NCBI GenBank assembly: GCA_937880075.1
Contig: CALFLM010000102.1
Coordinates: 1-64,000 of the forward strand
Source: an uncultured Romboutsia sp.
GTDB lineage: Bacteria; Bacillota; Clostridia; Peptostreptococcales; Peptostreptococcaceae
Direction of reading: 5' to 3'
Length of the DNA stretch: 64,000 nucleotides
The position numbers were made by a program, and so were the translations under genes. The notes below the pieces were generated by a model. The model was not told the DNA's origin and made no database searches. It saw only the letters and a program-made list of their open reading frames with translations. Positions 7,897-16,868 of this stretch are shown here, piece by piece. Position 1 is the first letter of the stretch. Each line of letters begins with the position of its first letter.

Positions 7897-10287
7897 ATGT
7901 TAGTACCTTTAAAATGGCTTAGAGACTATGTTGACATAGATATAGATACACAAGAATTTGCTGATATGATGACTATGACAGGGTCAAAAGTTGAAAAAGT
8001 AGAATTCTTTGGAAAAGAAACAAATGGAGTTGAAGTATGTAAAATACTAGAAATAGAACAACATCCAGATGCTGATAGATTAAAAGTTACAAAGGTTGAA
8101 GTTGCAAACGGAGAAATACTTCAAATAGTAACTAATGCTACAAACATAAAAGTAGGAGACTTTGTACCAGTTGCTAGAATAGGTGCAGTATTACCTGGAG
8201 ATTTCAAAATAAAGAAAGGTAAGTTAAGAGGAGTATTATCAGAAGGAATGTTCTGTGGTGCTGAAGAATTAACTATACCATCTGCATTTGTTGAAGATCA
8301 TAAAAAAGATGGAATATATATACTAGATCATCAAGATTCATTTGAATTGGGAATGGATGTAAGAGATGCTTTAAGTATAAATGATGCATTAATAGAATTT
8401 GAGATAACTTCAAACAGACCAGACTGTAGATCAATAGTAGGTATAGCTAGAGAAGCGGCTGTTACTTTAGGAAAAGAATTAAAATATCCTGAAATAAAAG
8501 TAAATGGTTCTGATGAAGAAATGGAATTTGAAATAGATATTCAAACAGACTTATGCAAGAGGTACTGCGGTAAAGTGGTTAAGGATGTTAAAGTAGGTCC
8601 TTCTCCATATTGGATGCAAAGAAAGCTTATAGAAGCTGGAATGAGACCAATAAGTAACATAGTAGATATAACAAACTATGTTATGTTAGAACTTGGACAA
8701 CCACTTCATGCTTTTGATTTAGATGATATAAAATACAATAAAATGATTGTAAAGCTTGCTTCAGAAGGTGAAAAATTTACTACATTAGATGGTGTTGAAA
8801 GAACTTTAACATCAGATATGTTAGTTATAGGAAACAAAGATAAAACTTTAGATTTAGCAGGTATAATGGGTGGAGAAAACTCAGAAATAAAAGATACAAC
8901 AACTGCTATCTTTATAGAAGGAGCAAGTTTTGCTAAAGAGAATATAAGAGCTACATCTAAGAAATTAGGTCTTAGAACAGAAGCATCTTCAAGATTTGAA
9001 AAAGGAATAGACATAAACTTAACAGAAGTTGCTGTTAACAGAGCATGTCAATTAATAGAAGAATTAGGATGCGGTAGAGTGCTTAATGGAATGCTTGATC
9101 ATTATCCAGAAAAAGAAGAAGTTCAAAAAGTAACAGTTAATCCAGTAAGAATAAATAAATTATTAGGTGTTAACGTGCCTATGGACCAATTCATAAACAT
9201 ATTAGAAAGCTTAGAATTTAAATGTAATTTAGTATCTTCTGAAGTATTAGAACTAGAAGTTCCAACATTTAGATTAGATATAACTGAAGATGCAGATATA
9301 TTAGAAGAAATAGCTAGAATATATGGATATGACAATATACCAGCTGCAAGTTTAGAAGGAAATGCTACTGCAGGTGTAAAAACAGACAAACAAAAGTTTA
9401 TAGACAATATAAAATATAATTCTATAGCTTGTGGATTAAATGAAATATTAACATATTCATTTGTAAGCCCAAGAGGTGTAGATAAGATAAATCTTTCAGC
9501 TGATGATGAAAAGAGAAACTTTGTTAAAATAATGAACCCATTAGGTGAAGAAACTTCTGTAATGAGAACTACTTTAATACCTAATATGCTAGATGTTATA
9601 TCTACAAATATATCTCACAAAGTAGAAGAAGTATCTGCATTTGAATGTGGAAATACATTTACACCACAAGAAGGATTACCAGTGGAAACTAAGAAATACT
9701 GTGTTGGAATGTATGGTAAAGAAGTAGACTTCTTTGCATTAAAAGGAGTTGTAGAAGCTATACTTAACAACGTAGGATTAAAAGGTTATGAAATAGAGCC
9801 AGAAACTACAAATTTAACATTCCATCCAGGAAGATGTGCAAAAATAGTGTATAATAATATATATATAGGAACTTTTGGCGAATTACATCCAGATGTTATA
9901 GAAAACTATAACTTAGGTCAAAGAGTATATGTAGCTGAAATAAATATAGATACAGTATTTGAAAACTTAAGCTTAACTAAATCATACAATCCATTACCAA
10001 AATATCCATCTACATCTAGAGATATAGCATTAATAGTTAAAGATGAGATATTTGTTAAGCAAATAGAAGATATAATAAAAGATAATGGTGAGAATTTAGT
10101 AGAAAGTTATAAATTATTTGATGTTTATAAAGGTGCTCAAATAGAAGAAGGTCACAAGTCTATAGCATATTCTATAACATATAGAAGCAAAGATAAAACT
10201 TTAACTGATGAAGATGTAGCAAAAGTACATGAAAAGATATTAAGTGAGCTAAGTGATAAATTAAACGCAAACTTAAGATCAAACTAA
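7897..10287 (+). CDS. pheT: Phenylalanyl-tRNA synthetase beta subunit
   Basis: 796-residue structural, editing and tRNA-binding subunit of PheRS. Domains in order: N-terminal tRNA-binding OB fold (about 40-150, ILEIEQHPDADRLKVTKVEV), B3/4 editing domain (about 210-385; GIMGGENSEI), B5 domain (about 400-475), degenerate class II core (from about 490; ARIYGYDNIP), and C-terminal FDX-ACB anticodon-binding domain (about 700-795, YPSTSRDIALIVKDEI). It starts 17 nt after pheS with a TAGGAGG site and is expressed from the same T-box-controlled promoter. Standard length. Confidence 0.97.
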   Translation: MLVPLKWLRDYVDIDIDTQEFADMMTMTGSKVEKVEFFGKETNGVEVCKILEIEQHPDADRLKVTKVEVANGEILQIVTNATNIKVGDFVPVARIGAVLPGDFKIKKGKLRGVLSEGMFCGAEELTIPSAFVEDHKKDGIYILDHQDSFELGMDVRDALSINDALIEFEITSNRPDCRSIVGIAREAAVTLGKELKYPEIKVNGSDEEMEFEIDIQTDLCKRYCGKVVKDVKVGPSPYWMQRKLIEAGMRPISNIVDITNYVMLELGQPLHAFDLDDIKYNKMIVKLASEGEKFTTLDGVERTLTSDMLVIGNKDKTLDLAGIMGGENSEIKDTTTAIFIEGASFAKENIRATSKKLGLRTEASSRFEKGIDINLTEVAVNRACQLIEELGCGRVLNGMLDHYPEKEEVQKVTVNPVRINKLLGVNVPMDQFINILESLEFKCNLVSSEVLELEVPTFRLDITEDADILEEIARIYGYDNIPAASLEGNATAGVKTDKQKFIDNIKYNSIACGLNEILTYSFVSPRGVDKINLSADDEKRNFVKIMNPLGEETSVMRTTLIPNMLDVISTNISHKVEEVSAFECGNTFTPQEGLPVETKKYCVGMYGKEVDFFALKGVVEAILNNVGLKGYEIEPETTNLTFHPGRCAKIVYNNIYIGTFGELHPDVIENYNLGQRVYVAEINIDTVFENLSLTKSYNPLPKYPSTSRDIALIVKDEIFVKQIEDIIKDNGENLVESYKLFDVYKGAQIEEGHKSIAYSITYRSKDKTLTDEDVAKVHEKILSELSDKLNANLRSN

Positions 10288-10309
10288 CTAACGTAGGGGG
10301 CGTGTTAGT

Positions 10310-10918
10310 ATGAAGCAAATTAATAAAGTTACAGTAACAATTAATGGATCAGAGTATCCAATGGTTGGAGAAAAATCAGAAAAACATATGCTGAAAGTAG
10401 CAAGATATGTTGATGAAGAGATGAAAAAAATAACTAATGTAAATCCAAAGTTAAGTACTTCTGATGTTGCAATATTATCAGCTATAAATATAGCAGATGT
10501 ATTTTTTGAATGTTGTGAAGAAAATGAAGAACTAGTAAAAGAAAATGAAGAACTTAATAAAAAAGTTGGAACTGGTGAAGAAGAAATAAAGTTAGAGATG
10601 AGAAAATTAGAATTGTCTCTACAAGGTAAAGTTAAAGCTGAAGAAGACTTAAATGCAAAGATAGAAGAACTAAATAAGTTAATTGAAGAGCAAAAAAGTA
10701 AAATTTCTAATTTAGAAAGTAGTATAGAATCTAAAGATAAAGAAATTGAAAACTATAAAACTCAAAATAATGAACTTAAAACTTTAGCGGAAAGTGCTGA
10801 AGAAAAGGCTAAAATAGCAGAACAGTTGTCTTCAAAATTTCAAAATGATGCATATAGGGTACAATTGGAAAAAATAGAGATTGAAAATGAATTAAAATAT
10901 TTTAAAGCAACTAGATAA
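10310..10918 (+). CDS. zapA: Cell division protein ZapA-like with long coiled-coil extension
   Basis: The N-terminal part (NKVTVTINGSEYPMVGEKSEKHMLKVARYVDEEM) is the ZapA domain, which binds FtsZ and promotes Z-ring bundling. From about residue 75 to the end the 202-residue protein is a continuous Glu/Lys/Asn-rich coiled coil, much longer than the roughly 85-110-residue ZapA of Bacillus or E. coli. Its ribosome binding site is TAGGGGG. Position between pheT and a U32 gene is common in Clostridia. ZapA domain assignment is confident; the role of the extension is unknown. Confidence 0.85.
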   Translation: MKQINKVTVTINGSEYPMVGEKSEKHMLKVARYVDEEMKKITNVNPKLSTSDVAILSAINIADVFFECCEENEELVKENEELNKKVGTGEEEIKLEMRKLELSLQGKVKAEEDLNAKIEELNKLIEEQKSKISNLESSIESKDKEIENYKTQNNELKTLAESAEEKAKIAEQLSSKFQNDAYRVQLEKIEIENELKYFKATR

Positions 10919-10926
10919 AATAAATT

Positions 10927-10955
10927 AAGCCTTCAGGGGGACCTGGAGGTTTTAA
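10927..10955 (+). terminator. Intrinsic terminator after zapA
   Basis: Stem AAGCCTTCAGG/CCTGGAGGTTT (with G-U pairs) and a short loop, followed by a T-rich run. Confidence 0.75.
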
Positions 10956-11012
10956 TTTTAATATTTAAGTATATTATATATTTAGTACAAATATTCCTTA
11001 AAGGAGGACAAT

Positions 11013-13424
11013 ATGAGAGACGTAGAATTATTAGCACCCGTGGGGTCTTTTGAAGCATTAAAAGCCGCAGTACAAAATGGAGCAAATGCAGTATACCTTG
11101 GAGGAAAAGATTTTGGAGCAAGAGCATCTGCAAATAATTTTGACAGAGATGAATTAAAAGAGGCTGTAAAATATGCTCATATAAGAGGTGTACAAGTTTT
11201 TGTAACTACAAATACATTAAGAAAAGAAAATGAAATAGAAGATTTCTTAGAATATGCAAAGTTTTTATATGATATAGATGTAGATGCAATAATACTTCAA
11301 GATATAGGTATGGCTAGACTTATAAAAAGAGAATTACCTGATTTTGAATTACATGCAAGTACTCAAATGGTTGCACATTCATTAGAAGATGTTAAATATT
11401 TAGAAGGTGTAGGATTTGATAGAGTAGTACTTGCAAGAGAAGTTACAGTAGAAGAAATTAAATATATATGTGATAACTGTAAAGCGGATATAGAAGTTTT
11501 TGTTCACGGAGCATTGTGTGTATGTTATTCTGGACAATGTTTAATGAGTTCTATGATAGGGAATAGATCAGGAAATAGAGGAAGATGTGCACAACCTTGT
11601 AGACAAAGATATGAACTTGTTGATGTATACACAGGAGAAGTTGTAAATAGCAATGGAGACTATCTACTAAGTCCTAAAGATTTAAGTACAATAGAAGAAA
11701 TTGATAAAATAATAGATGCAGGAGTACATTCTCTTAAAATAGAAGGCAGAATGAAAAGACCAGAGTATGTTGCAACTGTTATAGATGGTTATAGAAAAAC
11801 TATAGATGAATATTTAGCTACAAATAAATTAAATGTTTCATATGAAACAATAAATGATTTATACACAATATTTAATAGAAAGTTTACAAAAGGATTATTA
11901 CTAGGTGATGTAGGTGAGGATATGATGAACTCACAACTTCCTAATAACCAAGGGCTATATGTTGGGACTGTAGTAGATTATAATAAAAAATCAAAAAGAC
12001 TAAAAATAAAGCTGGCAAACACTCTTAAAAAAGGTGATGGTATAAATCTTGGTGGAGGTACCATAGGTAGAATAATAAAAAATGGAAATATAGAAACTAT
12101 AGGTTATAAAGGTGAAACTATTGAACTAGACTTTGTTGGAGAAGCAAGAAAAGGTCAAATAGTATTTAAAACATCAGATAGTGAATTAATGGATAGAGTT
12201 CAAGCTACATTTACACAAGATAAAGAATTTGTAAAAAATATAATTGATGCAAAAATTACTATAAAATTAGGTCAAAAACCAATACTTACTTTAATGGATA
12301 GAAATAAAAATAAAGTTATTGTAGAAGGCGATAAAATAGTTGAAGAAGCTATGAAAGTAGCTTTAAGCAAAGAAAAAGTAGATACTCAATTAAGAAAACT
12401 TGGAAATACACCTTATGAGCTAGATTCATTAGAAATTGAATTAGATGAGAACGTTAGTTTACCAGTAAGCTTATTAAATCAAATGAGAAGAGATTGTATT
12501 GAACTTTTAGATAAAGAAAGAGTAAGTATAAAAAATAGAAAATATAAAAATAAGAATGTAAAGTACAAACCTGTACAATATAATAGAAATAAAAAACAAG
12601 AAATCTCTGTTAAAGTTAAAAACTTAGAACAATTAGAAAGTGCATTAGAATGTGGTGTAGATAGAATATATTATGAAGATACTAACACAATAGATAAAGC
12701 TATGAGTTTAGCTTTTAAATATAATAAAAAAGTAATATACTCTGCACCTAGAATAATAAGAAATAAAGAATATAATCAATTAGCAAAGGCTAATAATGCA
12801 GGTGTAGAATCTGTACAAGTAGGAAATTATGGTTCAATAGATTACTTTAAAGATAAAAAATTAAATATAGATTACTATTTAAATGCATTTAATAGTGAAA
12901 CTATAAATTACTATAAAGAAATAGGTGCAGATACTTTATGTATATCTCAAGAGTTAAATATAAATGAGATAAAAGAAACAATAAAGTATACTGATATAAA
13001 TATAGAATCTGTAGTTTATGGATATACTCCACTTATGATAACAGAATACTGTCCTATGGGAGTAATTGTTCGTGACTGTAAAAAAGACAAAAGAGTTGCT
13101 AAATGTAAGGAAAGTATATATGCATTAAGAAATTCTAAAGGAGATGAATTTAGAGTTTCACAAGATATATTCTGTAGAAGTACAATATATAATTCAAATG
13201 TTACTTGTATGTTAGATAATTTATATGAACTTCATGAAATAGGAATAAATATGATTAGATTAGACTTTACATTAGAAGATAAAGATACTGTTAAAGAAGT
13301 TATAAAAGCTCACCAAGAAGTTTTAGCTAATGATTATAGATTAGGATCAAAAGCTACTAAACTTTATAATAAATTAGATTCAAAAGGTACAACGTCAGGA
13401 CATTATTATAAAGGTGTAGAATAA
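11013..13424 (+). CDS. U32 family protein with C-terminal DUF3656 (RlhA-like)
   Basis: 803-residue protein of the U32 'peptidase' family. The N-terminal TIM-barrel part starts LLAPVGSFEALKAAVQNGANAVYLGG. A Cys-rich segment HGALCVCYSGQCLMS (about 166-180) is followed by NRSGNRGRCAQPCRQRYEL, characteristic of U32. A second, weaker barrel-like half follows (from about 530), with ITEYCPMG and further cysteines. E. coli RlhA, with this extended architecture, hydroxylates 23S rRNA C2501; other U32 proteins act in tRNA hydroxylation or ubiquinone synthesis, so an RNA hydroxylation role is more likely than proteolysis. It has its own AAAGGAGG site and follows a terminator. Confidence 0.85.
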   Translation: MRDVELLAPVGSFEALKAAVQNGANAVYLGGKDFGARASANNFDRDELKEAVKYAHIRGVQVFVTTNTLRKENEIEDFLEYAKFLYDIDVDAIILQDIGMARLIKRELPDFELHASTQMVAHSLEDVKYLEGVGFDRVVLAREVTVEEIKYICDNCKADIEVFVHGALCVCYSGQCLMSSMIGNRSGNRGRCAQPCRQRYELVDVYTGEVVNSNGDYLLSPKDLSTIEEIDKIIDAGVHSLKIEGRMKRPEYVATVIDGYRKTIDEYLATNKLNVSYETINDLYTIFNRKFTKGLLLGDVGEDMMNSQLPNNQGLYVGTVVDYNKKSKRLKIKLANTLKKGDGINLGGGTIGRIIKNGNIETIGYKGETIELDFVGEARKGQIVFKTSDSELMDRVQATFTQDKEFVKNIIDAKITIKLGQKPILTLMDRNKNKVIVEGDKIVEEAMKVALSKEKVDTQLRKLGNTPYELDSLEIELDENVSLPVSLLNQMRRDCIELLDKERVSIKNRKYKNKNVKYKPVQYNRNKKQEISVKVKNLEQLESALECGVDRIYYEDTNTIDKAMSLAFKYNKKVIYSAPRIIRNKEYNQLAKANNAGVESVQVGNYGSIDYFKDKKLNIDYYLNAFNSETINYYKEIGADTLCISQELNINEIKETIKYTDINIESVVYGYTPLMITEYCPMGVIVRDCKKDKRVAKCKESIYALRNSKGDEFRVSQDIFCRSTIYNSNVTCMLDNLYELHEIGINMIRLDFTLEDKDTVKEVIKAHQEVLANDYRLGSKATKLYNKLDSKGTTSGHYYKGVE

Positions 13425-13481
13425 TAAGTTAAATTGACTATATTAAGCAAATATGATAATATTACAAAATAATAAAAGTTA

Positions 13482-13520
13482 AATAATGCTCTGGGTATAA
13501 AACTTATCCAGAGCATTAAT
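13482..13520. repeat. Inverted repeat (hairpin) after the U32 gene
   Basis: Perfect arms AATAATGCTCTGG/CCAGAGCATTAATAAT around a 13-nt loop. There is no long T-run on the plus strand, so it may be a weak terminator or an mRNA 3'-end stabiliser. Confidence 0.55.
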
Positions 13521-13566
13521 AATTTACGAGCGAAAAATTTATATACAATGAAAGTGAGACATAAAT

Positions 13567-14697
13567 ATGAGTAAAAAAGCATTTATAGGTAGAAAATTAA
13601 AAGAAGCTAGAATGTATAGAGGTAAGACAATAGAAATGCTAGCAAAAGAAACTAATATAAATAAAAAAGATATAATTGCATTTGAAGAAGATAAATATAA
13701 GCCAACATTAGAAAATGAAATGAAGTTATCAAATGCATTAAGTTTCCCTAAAGAATTTTTTAAACAAGCAGATAATGTAAAATTAACTATTGATTCAACT
13801 CATATAAGACCTGAATGTACAATACCAAAAGTAGAGCAAATAGCATTTAGAGAAAAATTAGCTATGACTCATAGGATATTAACTTTTTTAGAAGGATATA
13901 TCCAATTCCCACAAATGAATATACCAACAGACTTAAATAAAAATGAAGATATAGAAGAATTAGCTACTAAGGTAAGAAGATATTGGAACTTAGGTGATGG
14001 GATTATAGGTAATATGCTAACATTACTTGAGATAAATGGGATAATTGTATCAGATGCTAATATAGATAAAAAAGGAGCTCTATCATTTAGCCAAAAGCAA
14101 ACTGTAAATGGAAATAGTAGATACTTCGTATCTTTAGGTAACGATAAAAAATCAGCATGTACAAGAAACTATGATTTAGCATATGAACTAGCATATATTG
14201 TAGCAACAGAAGCAAATATACAATCAAAGAAATTTTCTAAAGATGAATTTGCTTGTGCATTTTTAATGCCAAAAGAAACTTTTATAGAAGACTTAAAGAT
14301 GGTAAATGATTTAGATGATTATATAGACTTAAAGAAAAAGTGGATAGTTCCAATATCAGCTATAATTCTAAGAGCATATCAATTAGGCGAAATAAGTTAT
14401 AAAAAATATATGTATCTAATGAATGAAATGGACAAAAGAGGATGGTTAAAGAAAGAACCATTAGAAGAAAATATAAAAGCTACAAGCCCTGTATTATTAA
14501 AAAAATCTATAGATATATTAATAGACAATAATATAATGAGTAAGGCTAGTTTAATATTAAACTTATCTAACTGGGGATTACATCTTAATCAAGATGAAGT
14601 AGAAGTTTTATTAGGGTTTAAAGAAGGTAAATTAACTAAAGATACAAATAAAAAAGCAAAGGTAACAAAAGTTAATTTTAAATCTAAAAAAAGATAA
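13567..14697 (+). CDS. XRE-type regulator with degenerate ImmA/IrrE-like domain
   Basis: 376-residue two-domain protein. The N-terminal helix-turn-helix of the Cro/C1 type spans about residues 8-62 (GRKLKEARMYRGKTIEMLAKETN). It is followed by an ImmA/IrrE-like region (about 125-300), recognisable by NYDLAYELAYIVATEAN and DEFACAFLMPKETF. Active relatives carry HExxH at this place; here it reads YELAY (Y206, E207, Y210), so both zinc-binding histidines are replaced and peptidase activity is unlikely. It probably acts as a DNA-binding sensor. Targets are unknown; the next gene (a small lipoprotein) is in the same direction 32 nt downstream. Confidence 0.8.
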   Translation: MSKKAFIGRKLKEARMYRGKTIEMLAKETNINKKDIIAFEEDKYKPTLENEMKLSNALSFPKEFFKQADNVKLTIDSTHIRPECTIPKVEQIAFREKLAMTHRILTFLEGYIQFPQMNIPTDLNKNEDIEELATKVRRYWNLGDGIIGNMLTLLEINGIIVSDANIDKKGALSFSQKQTVNGNSRYFVSLGNDKKSACTRNYDLAYELAYIVATEANIQSKKFSKDEFACAFLMPKETFIEDLKMVNDLDDYIDLKKKWIVPISAIILRAYQLGEISYKKYMYLMNEMDKRGWLKKEPLEENIKATSPVLLKKSIDILIDNNIMSKASLILNLSNWGLHLNQDEVEVLLGFKEGKLTKDTNKKAKVTKVNFKSKKR

Positions 14698-14729
14698 TTA
14701 AATACTGATATAAAAAGCAGGAGTTTCTT

Positions 14730-15089
14730 ATGAATAAAAAAATTATAGGAATGAGTTTATTAACTATAATAGTATTTTTATTTATAGTTGGTTGCAATAA
14801 ATCTGAAGCAAATAATGTTACTAATTTAAATAGCATAGATAAGAAAAGTATAAATCCTATATCAAAAAGTACAGCCATAAATATATTAAAAGCAGAGTAT
14901 GGAGATAATATCTTAGTTGAAGACGAGGATATAAAATTAATAGGAGATTTATATTTTATAGATGTTTATGTTGAAATAGAAGATAGTGAAGAAAATGAAG
15001 ATAACGAAAGTCACGAAACACATACTCATAGACAAAGTTTAGGAACTAAAAAGATAGATAAATATACTGGAGAGATTGTAACAGAATAA
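14730..15089 (+). CDS. Small lipoprotein of unknown function, PepSY-like pattern
   Basis: 119-residue protein with a lysine start and hydrophobic signal (residues about 4-20) ending in a lipobox-like FIVGC (Cys about 22), so it is probably anchored to the outer face of the membrane. The mature part has a segment STAINILKAEYGDN, a strand-rich middle, an acidic/His stretch (DSEENEDNESHETHTH) and ends KKIDKYTGEIVTE. This recalls a small PepSY-type domain, but the resemblance is weak. An AGGAG site precedes the ATG. Possibly co-transcribed with the upstream regulator. Confidence 0.7.
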   Translation: MNKKIIGMSLLTIIVFLFIVGCNKSEANNVTNLNSIDKKSINPISKSTAINILKAEYGDNILVEDEDIKLIGDLYFIDVYVEIEDSEENEDNESHETHTHRQSLGTKKIDKYTGEIVTE

Positions 15090-15103
15090 ATATAAAAATA
15101 AAT

Positions 15104-15199
15104 GGGGCTGTCGCACTAAAAATTTATATACAATATGTTGTGCTAATTCAAATTATAAATAACTATATATTGTATTATTTACTCTTAATGCGACAACCC
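15104..15199. repeat. Dispersed hairpin-forming repeat, copy 1
   Basis: 96-bp element bounded by GGGGCTGTCGCA and TGCGACAACCC (imperfect terminal inverted repeats). A second inverted pair lies inside (ATACAATATGT and ATATATTGTAT). It is almost identical to the element at 62804-62901. It lies between the convergent lipoprotein and pepD genes and could act as a bidirectional terminator. Size, terminal inverted repeats and lack of coding capacity fit a MITE-like element. Confidence 0.8.
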
Positions 15200-15232
15200 A
15201 TGTTATTATGTTTAACGAGAAATATATTTATA

Positions 15233-16684
15233 TTAATATTGATTCATACTTTTTAATATAGAAACTAAATAATCCCAAGTACGTTTAGTAGAAGATATAT
15301 TTAAATGTTCATTAGGTGTATGAACTTCAAACATATCAGGTCCAAGAGATATAGCTTGTGTATGAGGCATTTTATCTAGCAATAATCCACATTCAAGACC
15401 AGCATGTATAGCCATTATAATAGGCTTTTTACCAGTTAATTTTTCGTAAGTTTCAGCACATATTTTTTCCAATTTAGAACCTTTAGCATACTCCCAAGCT
15501 GGATAATCACTATCTAACTTTAATGTTCCATCTAAGCTATTAGCAAGTAAGTCCATTTTATTAGTTATATCATCTTTTAATGTTTTTACAGAACTTCTAA
15601 CAGCACATTCGAATGTAACCAAATTTTCAGTAGTATGAACAACACCTAAGTTTGTTGAACTTTCAACAAGACCTTCTATATCCATACTCATAGTTTGTAT
15701 TCCATTAGGTATTAAATTTAATAAAGTAACTACATTTGATTTTGTTTTTTCAGTAAACACTTTATCAACAGTAGTTTCAAAACATTCTATATTTATACCA
15801 GGATCAGAAGTACTAAATTCATGTTTAAATGTATTCATTATTTCATTTATACAATTTTTAGTTTTTTCAACATCATTTTTATCTACAACTATTATAGCTT
15901 CACACTCACGAGGTATGGCATTGTTTTTAGAACCACCTTGAATTTTAGCTAAGTCGTATTTTACACATAATAAATTTAAAAGTCTTCCCATTAATCTATT
16001 TGAATTTGCTCTTTGTTTTACTATATCCATTCCAGAGTGTCCACCAAGTAATCCTTTTATTTCAACTAATAAAGCTTGTTTATTAGTATCAGCATTAGTA
16101 TATTCAGCATTTAACTCAGATAAAGCAGTAACTCCACCAGCACAACTAACTAGTAAGTATCCCTCTTCTTCAGAGTCAAGATTTATTATATACTGACCTT
16201 TTAATTGAGATCCATCTAAAGCTATGGCACCACTCATACCAGCTTCCTCATCAGTAGTTATTAAAACTTCTATTGAAGGATGTTCTAAGTTATTAGATGC
16301 AAGTACAGCCATTCCCATAGCAACAGCTATACCATTGTCAGCACCTAGAGTAGTTCCAGTTGCATACACCATATCATTTTCGACTCTTAATTTTATAGGA
16401 TCAGTAACAAAGTTATGGTCAGTATCTTTGTTCTTTTCACAAACCATATCCATATGACCTTGAAGTATTACACCAGGACAGTTTTCGTATCCTTTTGTAG
16501 CAGGTTTTCTTATTATTATATTAAGAGTATCATCTTGTATAGTTTCAAGCCCTAAATCCTCACCAAATTTTTTTAAATAGTCACTTATAGCTTTCTCATT
16601 TCCAGAACCACGAGGTATTTGAGAGATTTCCTCAAAATATTTAAAAACAAGTTCAGGTTGCAACCCCTTTAAAACATTTTCCAT
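15233..16684 (-). CDS. pepD: Aminoacyl-histidine dipeptidase (Xaa-His dipeptidase, M20C)
   Basis: Cytosolic metallodipeptidase of 483 residues that hydrolyses Xaa-His and other dipeptides. M20 metal-binding motifs are present: QGHMDMV (about 75-81), GTTLGADNGIAVAMG (about 113-127) and TDEEAGMSGA (about 148-157). Also present are LLGGHSGMDI, marking the lid/dimerisation domain, and IHAGLECGLL with a terminal HTPNEHLNI. Length matches PepD (about 485). It is on the minus strand, divergent from mutS2, with an AAAAGGAG site before the ATG at 16684. Confidence 0.94.
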   Translation of the reverse strand: MENVLKGLQPELVFKYFEEISQIPRGSGNEKAISDYLKKFGEDLGLETIQDDTLNIIIRKPATKGYENCPGVILQGHMDMVCEKNKDTDHNFVTDPIKLRVENDMVYATGTTLGADNGIAVAMGMAVLASNNLEHPSIEVLITTDEEAGMSGAIALDGSQLKGQYIINLDSEEEGYLLVSCAGGVTALSELNAEYTNADTNKQALLVEIKGLLGGHSGMDIVKQRANSNRLMGRLLNLLCVKYDLAKIQGGSKNNAIPRECEAIIVVDKNDVEKTKNCINEIMNTFKHEFSTSDPGINIECFETTVDKVFTEKTKSNVVTLLNLIPNGIQTMSMDIEGLVESSTNLGVVHTTENLVTFECAVRSSVKTLKDDITNKMDLLANSLDGTLKLDSDYPAWEYAKGSKLEKICAETYEKLTGKKPIIMAIHAGLECGLLLDKMPHTQAISLGPDMFEVHTPNEHLNISSTKRTWDYLVSILKSMNQY

Positions 16685-16868
16685 AAAAACAACTCCTTTT
16701 AGATTAATTTAAAATAGATATTTTAAAAATAGTAAATAATATTTTTATATCACAAATAAAGTATCATTATGTATAATATAAAATATCTATATAAATAGTA
16801 TAATACAAAATGTGTAAAAGACACATAGTAAAATAGAAATTAAAAAATGAAAAAATTAAGGAGGAATT

